This document shows positions 1 to 9,139 of a DNA stretch of 64,000 bases, piece after piece. The notes below the pieces were generated by a model. The model was given only the letters and a program-made list of their open reading frames with translations. It did not search any database and had not been told where the DNA came from. A program made the translations under genes and the position numbers. Every line of letters starts with the position of its first letter. Within the stretch, counting starts at the first letter, position 1. Location of the stretch: positions 558,001 to 622,000 of the forward strand of contig NZ_JACVOZ010000002.1 of NCBI RefSeq assembly GCF_018882125.1, in the 5' to 3' direction. This DNA is from Polynucleobacter sp. AP-Melu-500A-A1. GTDB taxonomy: Bacteria; Pseudomonadota; Gammaproteobacteria; Burkholderiales; Burkholderiaceae.

Positions 1-307
1 TTTCTTGCTGCTTTTCATTATTGGCATCTGGGGCATTGAGCATATTCTCAATAGAAGACACTTCAATGGCTAAAGTCTGCTTTGAATCTTCTAAGCGTGA
101 AAATTGATGCAGAGAAATAAAGCCCACCATGAAAAAGAATGCAATGGCTGGCAGGGATACAAATGGCCCAGAAATTGGCTGGTTAGCAAGTGGCGAAAAA
201 ATTTCAAATGAAAAAATAATCTTATAAGCGAGCAACCCAATCAATATGATTAATAGCGTAACCGGCAGAATGGGTCCATAAGCGTATTGGGTAATGAGGT
301 CTGTCAT
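1..307 (-). CDS. Membrane protein, 3' end beyond the window
   Basis: The first 102 codons of a minus-strand gene start at the ATG ending at 307 and run off the window edge. The product begins MTDLITQYAYGPILPV and has two hydrophobic segments, at about residues 12-30 and 45-62. A polar stretch follows with the sequence SRLEDSKQTLAIEVSSIENML. The arrangement of two helices followed by a charged helix resembles the N-terminus of the bestrophin-like DUF4239 proteins encoded just downstream on the other strand, but the identity is weak. Function is unknown. It is divergent from the next gene, with a 327-bp AT-rich gap between them. Confidence 0.6.
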   Translation of the reverse strand, partial: MTDLITQYAYGPILPVTLLIILIGLLAYKIIFSFEIFSPLANQPISGPFVSLPAIAFFFMVGFISLHQFSRLEDSKQTLAIEVSSIENMLNAPDANNEKQQE

Positions 308-634
308 TTATCTACCTAATGTCACGAGGTTAATCACCTGATAGCTAGCACTATAACAAGTTGCTCGCTTCTAGTTGTCCTTGAATGATCTTTCTTAAGG
401 CACCTAAAAATCATATCATGCCAGATCAGGGATCTCTTTTTAGACTAGCGAAGAGGAATATCGAGTATTAACAGAATGTATTAAATTTGTGCAGATTTTG
501 GAAAATTGCTCAGAATTTAAGCAAATACTTAATCTAAATGACTTAATTTAGTTAGAGAATCACAAAATTGTAAATTTTGGTAAATTACTAAAAATTCAAT
601 TTAAATTACTTCACAAACTAAAACGGAGAACAGC
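308..634. other. AT-rich divergent intergenic region
   Basis: This 327-bp non-coding stretch separates two divergent membrane-protein genes, so it must hold promoters for both. The part nearest the right-hand gene is very A/T-rich. It contains a short inverted repeat, CTAAAT-GACTTA-ATTTAG, near 534-551. The ribosome binding site of the right-hand gene is GGAGAA about 6 bases before its ATG at 635. I see no RNA gene, repeat or clear -35/-10 pair that I would defend. Confidence 0.4.
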
Positions 635-1420
635 ATGGTTTACCTCATTAATCACTCGCCACCTTGGTTGCTTTTAATTCTATTTTCAGTGTTAACCATT
701 GTTGCTATGTTGATTTTGCATAAAATCGTTCGATCATTGCTAGATAAATATGCGCCGGGATACAAAGATACTCTCGCCCTTAACATTCATACTTCTGTAT
801 CCACTTTACTGGCTCTGATTGTGGCCTTTTCCTTAGTACAGGCTGTTTCCACTTACAGACAGGCGGAACACATTGTTCGTCAAGAAGCCGTCAGAATTAA
901 TAATTTAGATCGCCTATTAACCCGCTATGGAAATCCCGAAGCAACTGATCCAATTCGCATTGCTCTAAGGGAATATGCGCAATCGATTGTCGCCGATGAG
1001 TGGCCCGAAATGGATGAGGGGCACCATAGTGCTAAAACTGAAGCGCTATTTAAGCCAGTTTCAAAAGGCGTCATTGAAATGAAGCCTTCAAGTCCACGCG
1101 AGAATTCCATCTACAACGAGATGCTCAAGCTAGCCGATTCTTTAGCTGACTCGCGTAATGATCGTATAGATGCAGCTGAGTTTGCCATTCCGAACATATT
1201 CTGGATGATTATCATCCTCATGTTATTAGCAAAAACTGTTTTATCTGCCTTTGCAGAACGTACAAGAACTGCAGATATTGTTATTGGCGCTCAAATGGCC
1301 TGTTTTGCTGCATTGCTATGCTTAACCTTTAGCTTCGATGAACCCCTTAAAGGTGAAGCCGGAATTAAACCAGTACCCATTATTGAAGTCATTGATGTTA
1401 TTAGTAAAAGAACCAGTTAA
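635..1420 (+). CDS. Bestrophin-like (DUF4239) membrane protein, copy 1
   Basis: This 261-residue integral membrane protein has hydrophobic segments at about residues 11-29, 52-70, 186-205 and 215-231. The central signature STYRQAEHIVRQEAVRINNLDRLLTRYG, then REYAQSIVADEWPEM, matches the DUF4239 (bestrophin-like) pattern of a membrane helix followed by an EAxxI/L helix and a conserved DEWP motif. The family is related to bestrophin-type channels, but most bacterial members have no assigned function. The ATG has a good GGAGAA ribosome binding site. A paralogue of almost the same length follows 30 bp downstream, so the two are probably co-transcribed and may form a hetero-oligomer (inference). 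Confidence 0.8.
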   Translation: MVYLINHSPPWLLLILFSVLTIVAMLILHKIVRSLLDKYAPGYKDTLALNIHTSVSTLLALIVAFSLVQAVSTYRQAEHIVRQEAVRINNLDRLLTRYGNPEATDPIRIALREYAQSIVADEWPEMDEGHHSAKTEALFKPVSKGVIEMKPSSPRENSIYNEMLKLADSLADSRNDRIDAAEFAIPNIFWMIIILMLLAKTVLSAFAERTRTADIVIGAQMACFAALLCLTFSFDEPLKGEAGIKPVPIIEVIDVISKRTS

Positions 1421-1450
1421 TTCTGAAATTCAAAACCTTAAAGGCGCTTT

Positions 1451-2239
1451 ATGTCTCATTGGCTTTATACCCAACCCCCTATAGCTTTATTTATTATTGG
1501 CCTGATTGCATCAATTGCCTTGATGTACTTCATGGCATTCTTGCTTAAAAAAACGCCTATCCTAAATGGTATTTCCGATCATGAAAAAGAGTTTTTGATT
1601 GCTATCCAGTCTGGCTTAGTGGCATTGAGTGCGATTGTTTTGAGCTTTTCTTTGGTGCTGGTCATTACTAATTATGATCATGCAGATCAGAATGTAGCAT
1701 CTGAAGCTGCACGCATTAATGATGTTGATCGTCTGCTACATCAATATGGAGATCCACGGTTAAATCCCATACGCGCCGATTTAAAGACATATGCTCAATC
1801 CATTCTAGATGATGAATGGCCTAAACTTCAGATACAACAAGAGGGTGTTGAAACTGCTAATTTATTTGCAGTTGTTGCTGACAAGATTGGCCAAATTAAT
1901 CCTACTACCCCGCGTGAAACTGTCATTTATAGTGAACTACTCAAAAAATTAGATGAGTCAATTGAAATGCGTGAGATACGTCTAGAAGGCTCGCACATTG
2001 GTTTACATGGAATTTATTGGGTCGTCAATATTGCCATTCTATTTGGCGTGCTCTTCATGTCAGCGCTTGGATTAATTTTAAATAAATGGCTCACTGCAAT
2101 TGGCATTAGTCTAGAGTTAGCTGCCTTGGTCGGCCTGATGACGCTAGTGTTTATATGCGATCATCCATTTGAGGGAACGGTCTCCATTAAATCAGATCCT
2201 ATTGCTGGTGCCGTTAAGGCAATAGACAGTCGTAAATAG
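1451..2239 (+). CDS. Bestrophin-like (DUF4239) membrane protein, copy 2
   Basis: This 262-residue membrane protein is a tandem paralogue of the preceding gene. Shared landmarks are DHADQNVASEAARINDVDRLLHQYGD, the DEWPKL motif following KTYAQSILD, a proline-rich PTTPRETVIYSELL segment, and the C-terminal FxCDHPFEG. That last motif corresponds to the FSFDEPLKGE of copy 1. Four hydrophobic segments lie at equivalent positions. It begins 30 bp after copy 1 and ends about 25 bp before a strong hairpin terminator, so the pair forms a complete two-gene unit. Sequence divergence between the copies suggests an old duplication with distinct roles. Transport function is inferred only from the family relation to bestrophins. 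Confidence 0.8.
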   Translation: MSHWLYTQPPIALFIIGLIASIALMYFMAFLLKKTPILNGISDHEKEFLIAIQSGLVALSAIVLSFSLVLVITNYDHADQNVASEAARINDVDRLLHQYGDPRLNPIRADLKTYAQSILDDEWPKLQIQQEGVETANLFAVVADKIGQINPTTPRETVIYSELLKKLDESIEMREIRLEGSHIGLHGIYWVVNIAILFGVLFMSALGLILNKWLTAIGISLELAALVGLMTLVFICDHPFEGTVSIKSDPIAGAVKAIDSRK

Positions 2240-2265
2240 CGATCTCTTAAGGAAGCACAAAAAGA

Positions 2266-2291
2266 AAATACCAACCCTAGGGTTGGTATTT
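2266..2291. terminator. Bidirectional terminator between convergent genes
   Basis: This is a perfect 26-bp palindrome with 13-bp arms meeting at the central CTAG. It has A-runs on its left and T-rich sequence (TATTTTAT) on its right. It lies 26 bp past the stop of the second DUF4239 gene and about 50 bp past the convergent formyltransferase gene, so it can serve both. Confidence 0.8.
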
Positions 2292-2342
2292 ATTTTATCC
2301 AAATTCATTGACTACGGTGCTACTTATTTGAATATAGCGATT

Positions 2343-3275
2343 CTATAAAACGAAAAATTGCCCAACTTGTATATTGAGCTCTTTAGCCAATTCAGCGCCA
2401 CTCACCTTACTGGTGGCACCTTTAGCTTTGAGGACTTCAATCTGTCCGCCATGACAGGCGACAAAGAAAGAATCTAGGGTAATTTGGGTTACTTCGCCTG
2501 GCTTACCTTTAACGGCGCCAAAGGTGGCGACAACATGCTTGTGGCAATCATAGATCTGCACCTTCTGTTCGCCAAACTTGGTCCAAGCACCAGGTGCTGG
2601 ATTGCATGCACGAATCTGATTGTAAGTTTGGCCAATATGGCTTGCCCAATGAATTTGCGCTGCATTGATATCAAACCAACCTTCATAATTGGCATGTGAC
2701 TCATTTTGAATAACTTCTTGATGCTTACCTGCCACCACCAAATCAGCAGCCTCTAATAAAGCTTTGATACCAATCGGAAATAGGTGATCAAAATAAATCT
2801 TGCCTAAGGTGTCATCAGGTCCAATAGCTACCTCTTTTTGCAAAATGACTGCGCCCTCATCAAGCCCATCAGAAGGACGGAAAATGGTAAGGCCAGTTGT
2901 TTCTTCACCCAAGGCGATGGCCCAGTTAATTGCGCTTGGACCACGATACTTTGGCAGTAAAGAGGGGTGATATTGAATGGTGCCGTGTTTTGGGATCTTG
3001 ACTAATTCTTGGGGTACAAATTGCAGCACGTACGCCATGACACAAATGTCGGCATTGCAATCGATCATGGCCTGAGAAGCTTCTGGGCCCTTGAGCGAGG
3101 CAAATTGCAAGGGTTTTAGCCCCTTTGTAATTGCTGCCTCTTTCAGTACTTCAGGTTTGCTTGACTTTGGATTATCAGGAGGACAGAAAACAGCAACCAC
3201 TTCATCACCGCGATCCAAGAATGCCTCTAAAGCTGCTTTACCAAAATCTGCACTTCCAATTAGCGCTACTCGCAT
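2343..3275 (-). CDS. Formyltransferase-family protein, 10-formyl-THF hydrolase-like
   Basis: This 310-residue protein has an N-terminal formyl-transfer domain (about 1-200) and a C-terminal Fmt-C-like domain (about 205-310). The segment QFVPQELVKIPKHGTIQYHPSLLP, followed by KYRGPSAINW, is far closer to the hydrolase domain of 10-formyltetrahydrofolate dehydrogenase than to methionyl-tRNA formyltransferase. The catalytic pair is H103 and D139 (DGLDEG), which correspond by alignment to H106/D142 of that enzyme. The Asn usual in Fmt is Gln101 here. Its start lies 1 bp after the stop of a formyl-CoA transferase gene, so the two are translated together. A role in moving or releasing formyl groups from folate or CoA in oxalate/formate metabolism is inferred. 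The substrate is not known. Confidence 0.75.
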   Translation of the reverse strand: MRVALIGSADFGKAALEAFLDRGDEVVAVFCPPDNPKSSKPEVLKEAAITKGLKPLQFASLKGPEASQAMIDCNADICVMAYVLQFVPQELVKIPKHGTIQYHPSLLPKYRGPSAINWAIALGEETTGLTIFRPSDGLDEGAVILQKEVAIGPDDTLGKIYFDHLFPIGIKALLEAADLVVAGKHQEVIQNESHANYEGWFDINAAQIHWASHIGQTYNQIRACNPAPGAWTKFGEQKVQIYDCHKHVVATFGAVKGKPGEVTQITLDSFFVACHGGQIEVLKAKGATSKVSGAELAKELNIQVGQFFVL

Positions 3276-3276
3276 C

Positions 3277-4524
3277 TTAAATAACCTTATCGTGACGAAG
3301 CGATATCAAATCATCAGTCGTATAACCTAACTCGCTGAGAATCTCATCCGTATGCTCACCAAGCAATGGAGAACGCTCAACATCTGTTGGGCTATCCGAT
3401 AATTTAATGGGGTTGCCAACAGTAAGATACTTTCCACGAATTGGATGATCTACTTCAACAACGGTACCAGTCTTTCGTAGGGATGGCTCTTCAGCAATCT
3501 CTTTCATCGACAGAATTGGGCCACATGGAATATCGTACTTATTCAAGATATCCATGACCTCAAATTTATTCTTTGTCATGGTCCATTTTTCAATCTCACC
3601 AAAGATTTCCATCAAATGGGGTAAACGGGCCATCGGCGATGCAAAACGCACATCGGTAATCCAATCTTCACGGTTAATCACTTTGCATACCGCCTCCCAA
3701 ACAGGAGCCTGCACAATGACATACATATAAGCGTTTGGATCAGTTTCCCAGCCCTTACACTTCACAATCCAGCCCGGCTGACCACCACCAGAGGCATTAC
3801 CAGCACGGGGGACAGCCTCTCCAAATTCTCCATTTGGATACTGCGGATATTCCTGCATTACGCCAACGCGCTCTAAGCGCTGCTGATCACGCAATTTCAC
3901 GCGGCATAAATTTAAGACTGCATCTTGCATGGCTGCCAATACTTTTTGACCACGTCCAGAGTGGGTTCGCTGGTAGAGCGCAGTCACAATACCCAAGGCT
4001 AAATGTAAACCAGTGCCGCTATCACCAATCTGCGCACCAGTTACCATGGGAGGGCCATCATCAAAACCAGTAGTAGATGCTGAGCCGCCGGCACATTGCG
4101 CTACGTTCTCATACACTTTGCAATCTTCATAAGGGCCAGGACCAAAGCCTTTGACTGAAGCCATGATCATCATTGGATTGAGCTCTTGAATACGTTCCCA
4201 AGAAAAGCCCATGCGATCGAGCGCACCAGGAGCAAAGTTCTCAACGAGCACATCGCACTCTTTAATGAGGCGCTCTAAAATCTCTTTACCCTTAGCGGTT
4301 TTGGTATTGACCGTAATCGAGCGCTTGTTGTGATTAAGCATCGTGAAATACAAGCTATCCGCATCTGGGATGTCACGCAGTTGACCACGTGTTGCATCGC
4401 CCTCGCCAGACTTTTCTACTTTGATCACATCTGCACCAAACCAAGCTAATAACTGCGTACAGGTTGGACCTGATTGAACGTGCGTAAAGTCGAGGACCTT
4501 GACCCCTTCTAGTGCTTTTGCCAT
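3277..4524 (-). CDS. Formyl-CoA:oxalate CoA-transferase paralogue (class III)
   Basis: This 415-residue class III CoA-transferase closely resembles Frc, which moves CoA from formyl-CoA to oxalate. The catalytic Asp is D168 in IGDSGTG. Q48 is at the position that is Trp in the Oxalobacter enzyme and Gln in E. coli YfdW. Differences from the other copy are potentially functional. The flexible glycine loop reads [10 protein letters not shown] (S245 for the first Gly), and the conserved GFWDGPP is GFDDGPP here (D155). It is followed directly by the formyltransferase gene and preceded by the PAS gene. The substrate may be oxalate or another dicarboxylate or acyl acid. The family assignment is secure and the exact substrate is not. 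Confidence 0.85.
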   Translation of the reverse strand: MAKALEGVKVLDFTHVQSGPTCTQLLAWFGADVIKVEKSGEGDATRGQLRDIPDADSLYFTMLNHNKRSITVNTKTAKGKEILERLIKECDVLVENFAPGALDRMGFSWERIQELNPMMIMASVKGFGPGPYEDCKVYENVAQCAGGSASTTGFDDGPPMVTGAQIGDSGTGLHLALGIVTALYQRTHSGRGQKVLAAMQDAVLNLCRVKLRDQQRLERVGVMQEYPQYPNGEFGEAVPRAGNASGGGQPGWIVKCKGWETDPNAYMYVIVQAPVWEAVCKVINREDWITDVRFASPMARLPHLMEIFGEIEKWTMTKNKFEVMDILNKYDIPCGPILSMKEIAEEPSLRKTGTVVEVDHPIRGKYLTVGNPIKLSDSPTDVERSPLLGEHTDEILSELGYTTDDLISLRHDKVI

Positions 4525-4593
4525 GATTTAAATCCCAATAAAAATAAATTTTTTAATTAAGACAATTTTACCAGCGGGAATTGCGGCATTGAA

Positions 4594-4618
4594 TCTGTGC
4601 CTAATTATTGGGCACAGA
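4594..4618 (-). terminator. Hairpin after PAS gene
   Basis: TCTGTGCC and GGCACAGA form an 8-bp perfect stem around a 9-base loop, 16 bp past the stop of the PAS gene and about 70 bp before the second frc copy. There is no clear U-run on either side. It may be a weak or attenuating terminator, or a processing element that separates the PAS gene from the frc2-formyltransferase unit. Confidence 0.4.
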
Positions 4619-4633
4619 CCCTTATAAGCGCTC

Positions 4634-5080
4634 CTAGAGGCTCGTTTTTTCAGTATTTGGTGGGTTTTCAAGCTCAGCAAGGCGCTTTTTTAAGGCTCGT
4701 TCCTCGGCAAAACGCTGCGTTTCATCACGAATTATCGCCACCACTCCATTGGCCTTGTGGTTTTGGTCAAAAAGCATCCCTACAGTAAAGGCAATGGAAA
4801 GCGTGCTGCCGTCCTTATGCCTAGCAGGAACCCTCAAGATTGATTCGCCATAGCGAGTGGTCCCTGTCTCCATTGACTTACTAAAACCATGATTATGTCT
4901 TTGACGCTGACGGTCGGGCACGATGAAATCCAAAGTATTGGCCATAGCCTCTGTCTCTGAATACCCAAAAATGCGAGTAGCTCCTGCATTCCACAGCACA
5001 ATCTTTTCATTAGCATCGGCGACTACCACGGCATCGCCAATAGATTCTGCTAAGTGATTTAAATCGACATTTGTATTCAT
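4634..5080 (-). CDS. Single PAS-domain sensor protein
   Basis: This 148-residue soluble protein is almost entirely one PAS fold (about residues 8-125). It shows the usual landmarks IGDAVVVADANEKIVLWNAGATRIFGYSETEAM, then GRYGES-like and HKDGS segments and the closing VVAIIRDETQRF. A short C-terminal helix (about 125-140, EERALKKRLAEL) could dimerise or dock to a partner. No output domain is present. It sits between two formyl-CoA transferase genes on the same strand, downstream of the oxc-frc terminator, so it may sense a redox state or ligand for this pathway. The ligand cannot be told from the sequence. Confidence 0.75.
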   Translation of the reverse strand: MNTNVDLNHLAESIGDAVVVADANEKIVLWNAGATRIFGYSETEAMANTLDFIVPDRQRQRHNHGFSKSMETGTTRYGESILRVPARHKDGSTLSIAFTVGMLFDQNHKANGVVAIIRDETQRFAEERALKKRLAELENPPNTEKTSL

Positions 5081-5130
5081 ATATGCAGTCTACAGAAATT
5101 TTGATTACAAAGAAGGTAGTGCAGAAATAA

Positions 5131-5155
5131 AAAGGCGCCCACTAGGAGCGCCTTT
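5131..5155 (-). terminator. Rho-independent terminator of oxc-frc
   Basis: AAAGGCGC and GCGCCTTT form an 8-bp GC-rich stem with a 9-base loop. On the minus strand the stem is followed by TTTTTATTT. It lies 26 bp past the stop of the first frc copy and ends the oxc-frc transcript before the PAS gene. Confidence 0.85.
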
Positions 5156-5180
5156 CAATAGCAGTAATACTCTTCTGTTA

Positions 5181-6431
5181 CTACACTGCTTTAGCGGTAT
5201 GCAACTTCGCAATATCGTCAGCGCTATAACCCAGATCAGCCAACACTTCATCAGTATGTTCACCCAACACAGGAGATGGCTTCACTTCGATTTCTAAATC
5301 AGAGAACTTGATTGGGCTACCGATAGTCAAATACTTGCCACGAACTTTGTGGTCAACTTCAACAATCGAACCACTCTTACGCAAGTCAGGTGATGCAGCC
5401 AATTCTTTCATGGAGAGAACTGGGGCACATGGGATATCGAACTTGCGGAGGATGTCCACAGCTTCGTACTTCGTTTTATCTTTCAGCCAGTCCTCAATCA
5501 CAGCAAAGATGTCAAAAATCTTATCTTGACGAGCTTCTGGAGTCATGTACGCTGGATCGGTTGCCCACTCAGGTCTACCCAAAGCTTTGGTAATTGGCTC
5601 CCAAGCATGCCCTTGAATTGTGAAGTAGATATAAGCATTTGGATCTGTTTCCCAGCCCTTACACTTTAAAACCCAGCCTGGCTGACCGCCACCACCAGCA
5701 TTACCGCCACGTGGAACTACATCGGTGAATGTACCGTGTGGGTACTGTGGGTACTCTTCTAAGTAACCAATCTTGTCTAAACGCTGTTGATCGCGCAACT
5801 TCACACGGCACAAGTTCAATACAGCATCTTGCATTGAGCAAGATACTTTTTGACCTTTACCAGTTTTTTCACGTTGCATCAAAGCAGTCAAAATACCAAT
5901 CGCTAAGTGCATGCCAGTATTAGAGTCGCCCAAAGCAGCTGCAGAAACAGTAGGAGGACCATCCCAGAAGCCAGTAGTAGAAGCAGCGCCACCAGCACAC
6001 TGAGCAACGTTCTCATACACTTTCAAATCTTCATATGAGTGGCCATCACTAAAGCCTTTTACAGAAGCCATGATCATTTTTGGGTTCAATTCTTGAATAC
6101 GCTTCCAAGAAAAGCCCATGCGATCCAATGCGCCTGGGCCAAAGTTCTCAACCATGACATCAGATGTTTTGATCATCTTTTCCAAAACTTCTTTACCTTC
6201 GGCAGTCTTGGTATCCAATGTCAAAGAACGCTTATTACCATTCAGCATGGTGAAATACAAAGCATCAGCGCCTGGGATGTCACGCAATTGGCTACGAGTA
6301 ACGTCACCTGAACCTGGACGCTCTACTTTAATTACGTCAGCACCGTACCAAGCCAAAAGCTGGGTACATGCAGGACCTGCTTGCACATGGGTGAAGTCAA
6401 TAATGCGAATACCGTCTAATGGTTTAGTCAT
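5181..6431 (-). CDS. frc: Formyl-CoA:oxalate CoA-transferase
   Basis: This 416-residue class III CoA-transferase exchanges the CoA of formyl-CoA for oxalate, giving oxalyl-CoA and formate. It resembles the Oxalobacter enzyme over its full length. D169 is the catalytic Asp in ALGDSNTG. The flexible glycine loop is intact (GGGG at 246-249), GFWDGPP is conserved, and Q48 replaces Trp as in YfdW. It lies 90 bp downstream of oxc on the same strand and is followed by a strong terminator, so oxc and frc form the core catabolic operon. Paired with oxc it runs the cycle oxalate to formate plus CO2. Of the two copies this is the better match to a true Frc. Confidence 0.93.
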   Translation of the reverse strand: MTKPLDGIRIIDFTHVQAGPACTQLLAWYGADVIKVERPGSGDVTRSQLRDIPGADALYFTMLNGNKRSLTLDTKTAEGKEVLEKMIKTSDVMVENFGPGALDRMGFSWKRIQELNPKMIMASVKGFSDGHSYEDLKVYENVAQCAGGAASTTGFWDGPPTVSAAALGDSNTGMHLAIGILTALMQREKTGKGQKVSCSMQDAVLNLCRVKLRDQQRLDKIGYLEEYPQYPHGTFTDVVPRGGNAGGGGQPGWVLKCKGWETDPNAYIYFTIQGHAWEPITKALGRPEWATDPAYMTPEARQDKIFDIFAVIEDWLKDKTKYEAVDILRKFDIPCAPVLSMKELAASPDLRKSGSIVEVDHKVRGKYLTIGSPIKFSDLEIEVKPSPVLGEHTDEVLADLGYSADDIAKLHTAKAV

Positions 6432-6521
6432 GTTTGTTTCTCCTTGAATGTTTCTTATTTATTGCTCAATTGAATCAAAAAAATATTAACTTTTTATTAC
6501 CGTTCTTAAATATTCAGAATC

Positions 6522-8231
6522 TTATTTCTTAGAAGCTGCAGTAGATGGGTTCAAATTGGTTAAACGTCCACTCTCAGTTCCTGCGGTTTCATCAATCACT
6601 GCATTGATGAGAGCTGGCTTACCAGCAGCAATCGCCTCTGTTAACGCGGCTTCTAATTCTGCTGGAGTAGTGACGTAGTAGCCCACTCCACCAAATGCTT
6701 CAATCATCTTGTCGTAACGTGCATTTTTTACAAATACCGTTGGGGCAACATCAGCGCCACCAGTAGGATTTTTGTCAGTCCCGCGATAGACACCATTGTT
6801 ATTAAATACAACCGTAGTAATTGGCAAGTTGTAACGACAAATTGTTTCGAGCTCCATGCCGCTAAAGCCAAAAGCGCTATCGCCTTCTATAGCTACTGTA
6901 GGCAAGCCACTGGTAACGCTTGCGCCAATGGCATAGCCCATTCCAATGCCCATGATGCCCCAAGTACCGGAGTCAAAACGTTTACGAGGCTTATACATAT
7001 CAACAATTGCACGGCAATAATCAAGCGTATTAGCACCTTCGTTGACCAAGTTCACATCTGGATTCTTCTTAATCACATCACGAATCACGCGCAATGCGCC
7101 ATGGAAGTTCATTGGATTAGCTTCTTTGGCAAGTGTTTCAGCCATCTTCGCTGTGTTCTTATCTTTCTTCTCGGTAATAGCAGCAATCCACTCAGCGCTT
7201 GGCTTAGGAACAGCAGCAATGCCTTTTAAGAGTTCGCCAACACAAGAACCAATATCACCAATCAAAGGTGCATCAATTTGAACGTTGCTATCCACTTCAT
7301 TCGCTTGAATATCGATTTGGATAAATTTCTTAGGATCTTTTCCCCAAGTTTTACCCTTACCGTGTGCAAGTAACCAGTTCAGACGAGCACCAACCAACAT
7401 GACGGCATCCGCCTCAGCGAGTACGAATGAACGTGCTGCAGAAGCAGACTGTGGATGATTGTCAGGTAACAGACCTTTTGCCATCGACATTGGCAAATAA
7501 GGAATGCCAGATTTCTCGATCAAATCACGAATCTCTTTATCAGCTTGAGCATAAGCAGCGCCTTTACCCAAAAGAATCAATGGACGCTTGGCGCCCTTCA
7601 AGACATTTAAGGCGCGCTCTACAGCATCAGCCGCCGGGATCTGACGTGGAACTGGATCGATTACCTTGAAGATGGATTTCTTCGCTTCTTCAACAGGCAT
7701 TGTTTGCGCCAACAACTGTGCTGGTAAATCTAAATACACACCACCTGGGCGGCCAGATACCGCAGCACGAATTGCACGAGCAAAGCCAATGCCAATATCT
7801 TCAATATGATTAATACGATAGGCTGCTTTGCAATAGGGTTTCGCTGCATTGAGCTGGTCCATCTCTTCGTAATCACCCTGTTGCAAATCAACGATCTCAC
7901 GCTCACTAGAACCGCTAATCAAAATCATTGGGAAGCAATTGACGGTCGCATTAGCAAGGGCTGTTAAACCATTTAAGAATCCAGGTGCAGAAACTGTCAT
8001 GCAAATACCTGGCTTCTGTGTCATATAACCAGCGATCGCAGCTGCATTACCCGCATGCTGCTCGTGACGGAAACCAATGAAACGCAATCCTTCAGCTTGA
8101 GCCAAACGACATAAATCGGTAATAGGAATTCCAACGAGGCCAAAAATAGTATTGAGGTCGTTTGCCTTGAGGGCATCAATGACAAGATGAAAGCCATCAG
8201 TCAATTGTGTGTTTTGATTATCTGTAGTCAT
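6522..8231 (-). CDS. oxc: Oxalyl-CoA decarboxylase
   Basis: This 569-residue thiamine-diphosphate enzyme decarboxylates oxalyl-CoA to formyl-CoA. The N-terminal PYR domain carries the catalytic glutamate E57 (FRHEQHA). The central domain follows at about 195-330. The C-terminal PP domain has the ThDP/Mg motif [15 protein letters not shown] at 450, closing with FNNNGVYRG. The length equals that of known Oxc proteins. It is the first gene of the oxc-frc operon. The 202-bp region upstream holds an FNR-type palindrome placed like a class II activator site. Formyl-CoA produced here is recycled by Frc. Confidence 0.95.
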   Translation of the reverse strand: MTTDNQNTQLTDGFHLVIDALKANDLNTIFGLVGIPITDLCRLAQAEGLRFIGFRHEQHAGNAAAIAGYMTQKPGICMTVSAPGFLNGLTALANATVNCFPMILISGSSEREIVDLQQGDYEEMDQLNAAKPYCKAAYRINHIEDIGIGFARAIRAAVSGRPGGVYLDLPAQLLAQTMPVEEAKKSIFKVIDPVPRQIPAADAVERALNVLKGAKRPLILLGKGAAYAQADKEIRDLIEKSGIPYLPMSMAKGLLPDNHPQSASAARSFVLAEADAVMLVGARLNWLLAHGKGKTWGKDPKKFIQIDIQANEVDSNVQIDAPLIGDIGSCVGELLKGIAAVPKPSAEWIAAITEKKDKNTAKMAETLAKEANPMNFHGALRVIRDVIKKNPDVNLVNEGANTLDYCRAIVDMYKPRKRFDSGTWGIMGIGMGYAIGASVTSGLPTVAIEGDSAFGFSGMELETICRYNLPITTVVFNNNGVYRGTDKNPTGGADVAPTVFVKNARYDKMIEAFGGVGYYVTTPAELEAALTEAIAAGKPALINAVIDETAGTESGRLTNLNPSTAASKK

Positions 8232-8356
8232 AGAAATTTTTTAAAATTACAAAGAGTGTGTAAATGTCGCAAGCACTGTAATTTCGCTTTCGCTATTTGT
8301 CTCCAAGTGAGTTAATTAAGGCGCACTGAGTTTTGACCCAGCTTAGGCAGAAATGA

Positions 8357-8399
8357 ATATTAGACTTGAGGGTGGCGATGATCATTGACTTTGGTCAAT
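8357..8399 (-). promoter_or_regulatory. Predicted Crp/Fnr-activated oxc promoter
   Basis: ATTGAC-TTTG-GTCAAT at 8384-8399 is a perfect 6-bp inverted repeat with a 4-bp spacer, the layout of FNR boxes (TTGAT-N4-ATCAA). On the minus strand a TAATAT -10 hexamer occupies 8362-8357. If transcription starts near 8350, the palindrome is centred at about -41.5, the class II activator position. The start would give a leader of about 120 nt before oxc. A Crp/Fnr-family gene ends 34 bp upstream of the palindrome and has the recognition-helix residues expected for a TTGA core. The sites are seen in the sequence. Their use is inferred. Confidence 0.65.
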
Positions 8400-8433
8400 T
8401 TCCCCCAAATCACGCATCCAAATGCAGAATTGC

Positions 8434-9051
8434 TTAGATAAATATCTCTTTATGCTTCGTTTTGAGGCGGCTCAGGGTCTCAGGAGAGAGGTTTAGGTAT
8501 GCCGCTAGCTCTTTTTTAGGGAGGAGCTCAAATAAGTCTTCATATTTGCGCAAGAAGCGCTCTACCCGCCCAGGTGCATCGAGCATATGCAAGGTAATGG
8601 TGTGGGCCATGATTTCACTCATGAGACGCATCACCTCAAACTCAAAGCTTTCCTTAAGGGGTTTGTGCTCTTCAAGGAATTCAGCCCATTTTTTCATGGG
8701 CATGCGAGCGACTCGGGACTTGGTTACACAGGCAATACTGTATGGAGCAGCCGTCTTTAAGCGCCAAGCTGCGTAACTGGTTTCAATATCTTTTTCGATG
8801 GCAAAACGCAAAATCATCTCTTTTGCATCGGGACTAGAAACGATGCGCTTAAGAATGCCGTCCAAGACAAAGTACTGTTCCATTTGATGATCGCCCTGAC
8901 GGAGCAATATTTCTGATTTTTTGAGATCCGAAATTTCTAAATAGCGCTCTAATTCAGTCATTGCTGCCGCATCCAAGTTCTTTAAAACAGAGTTTTGACT
9001 CAGTTGGAGGCGAATCAGGTTTTTTTCGGGGTGCTTATCTAATACAGTCAT
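8434..9051 (-). CDS. Crp/Fnr-family transcriptional regulator
   Basis: This 205-residue protein has an N-terminal cyclic-nucleotide-binding-like beta barrel (about 25-130), a dimerisation helix (about 130-155) and a short C-terminal winged helix. The recognition helix reads SPETLSRL. E191, S194 and R195 take the same places as the ExxSR of FNR, which predicts binding to TTGA half sites. The N-terminal cysteine cluster of FNR is absent (only one Cys), so it is not an Fe-S oxygen sensor of that type. The ligand is unknown. It lies directly upstream of oxc on the same strand and is the best candidate to control the oxalate operon. Confidence 0.85.
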   Translation of the reverse strand: MTVLDKHPEKNLIRLQLSQNSVLKNLDAAAMTELERYLEISDLKKSEILLRQGDHQMEQYFVLDGILKRIVSSPDAKEMILRFAIEKDIETSYAAWRLKTAAPYSIACVTKSRVARMPMKKWAEFLEEHKPLKESFEFEVMRLMSEIMAHTITLHMLDAPGRVERFLRKYEDLFELLPKKELAAYLNLSPETLSRLKTKHKEIFI

Positions 9052-9139
9052 GAATCTTTCATCCTAGACCAAGTATTGTAGGCTTTTTTAAGCCCAAAAC
9101 AGGCTAAAGCCCCTAAAGATAAGCTAGAATCGCTGTGTC

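Noticed and set aside
3735..4073. Plus-strand 112-codon open frame inside the second frc copy
   Set aside because: It is fully antisense to a conserved enzyme gene, and its composition reflects the opposite strand.
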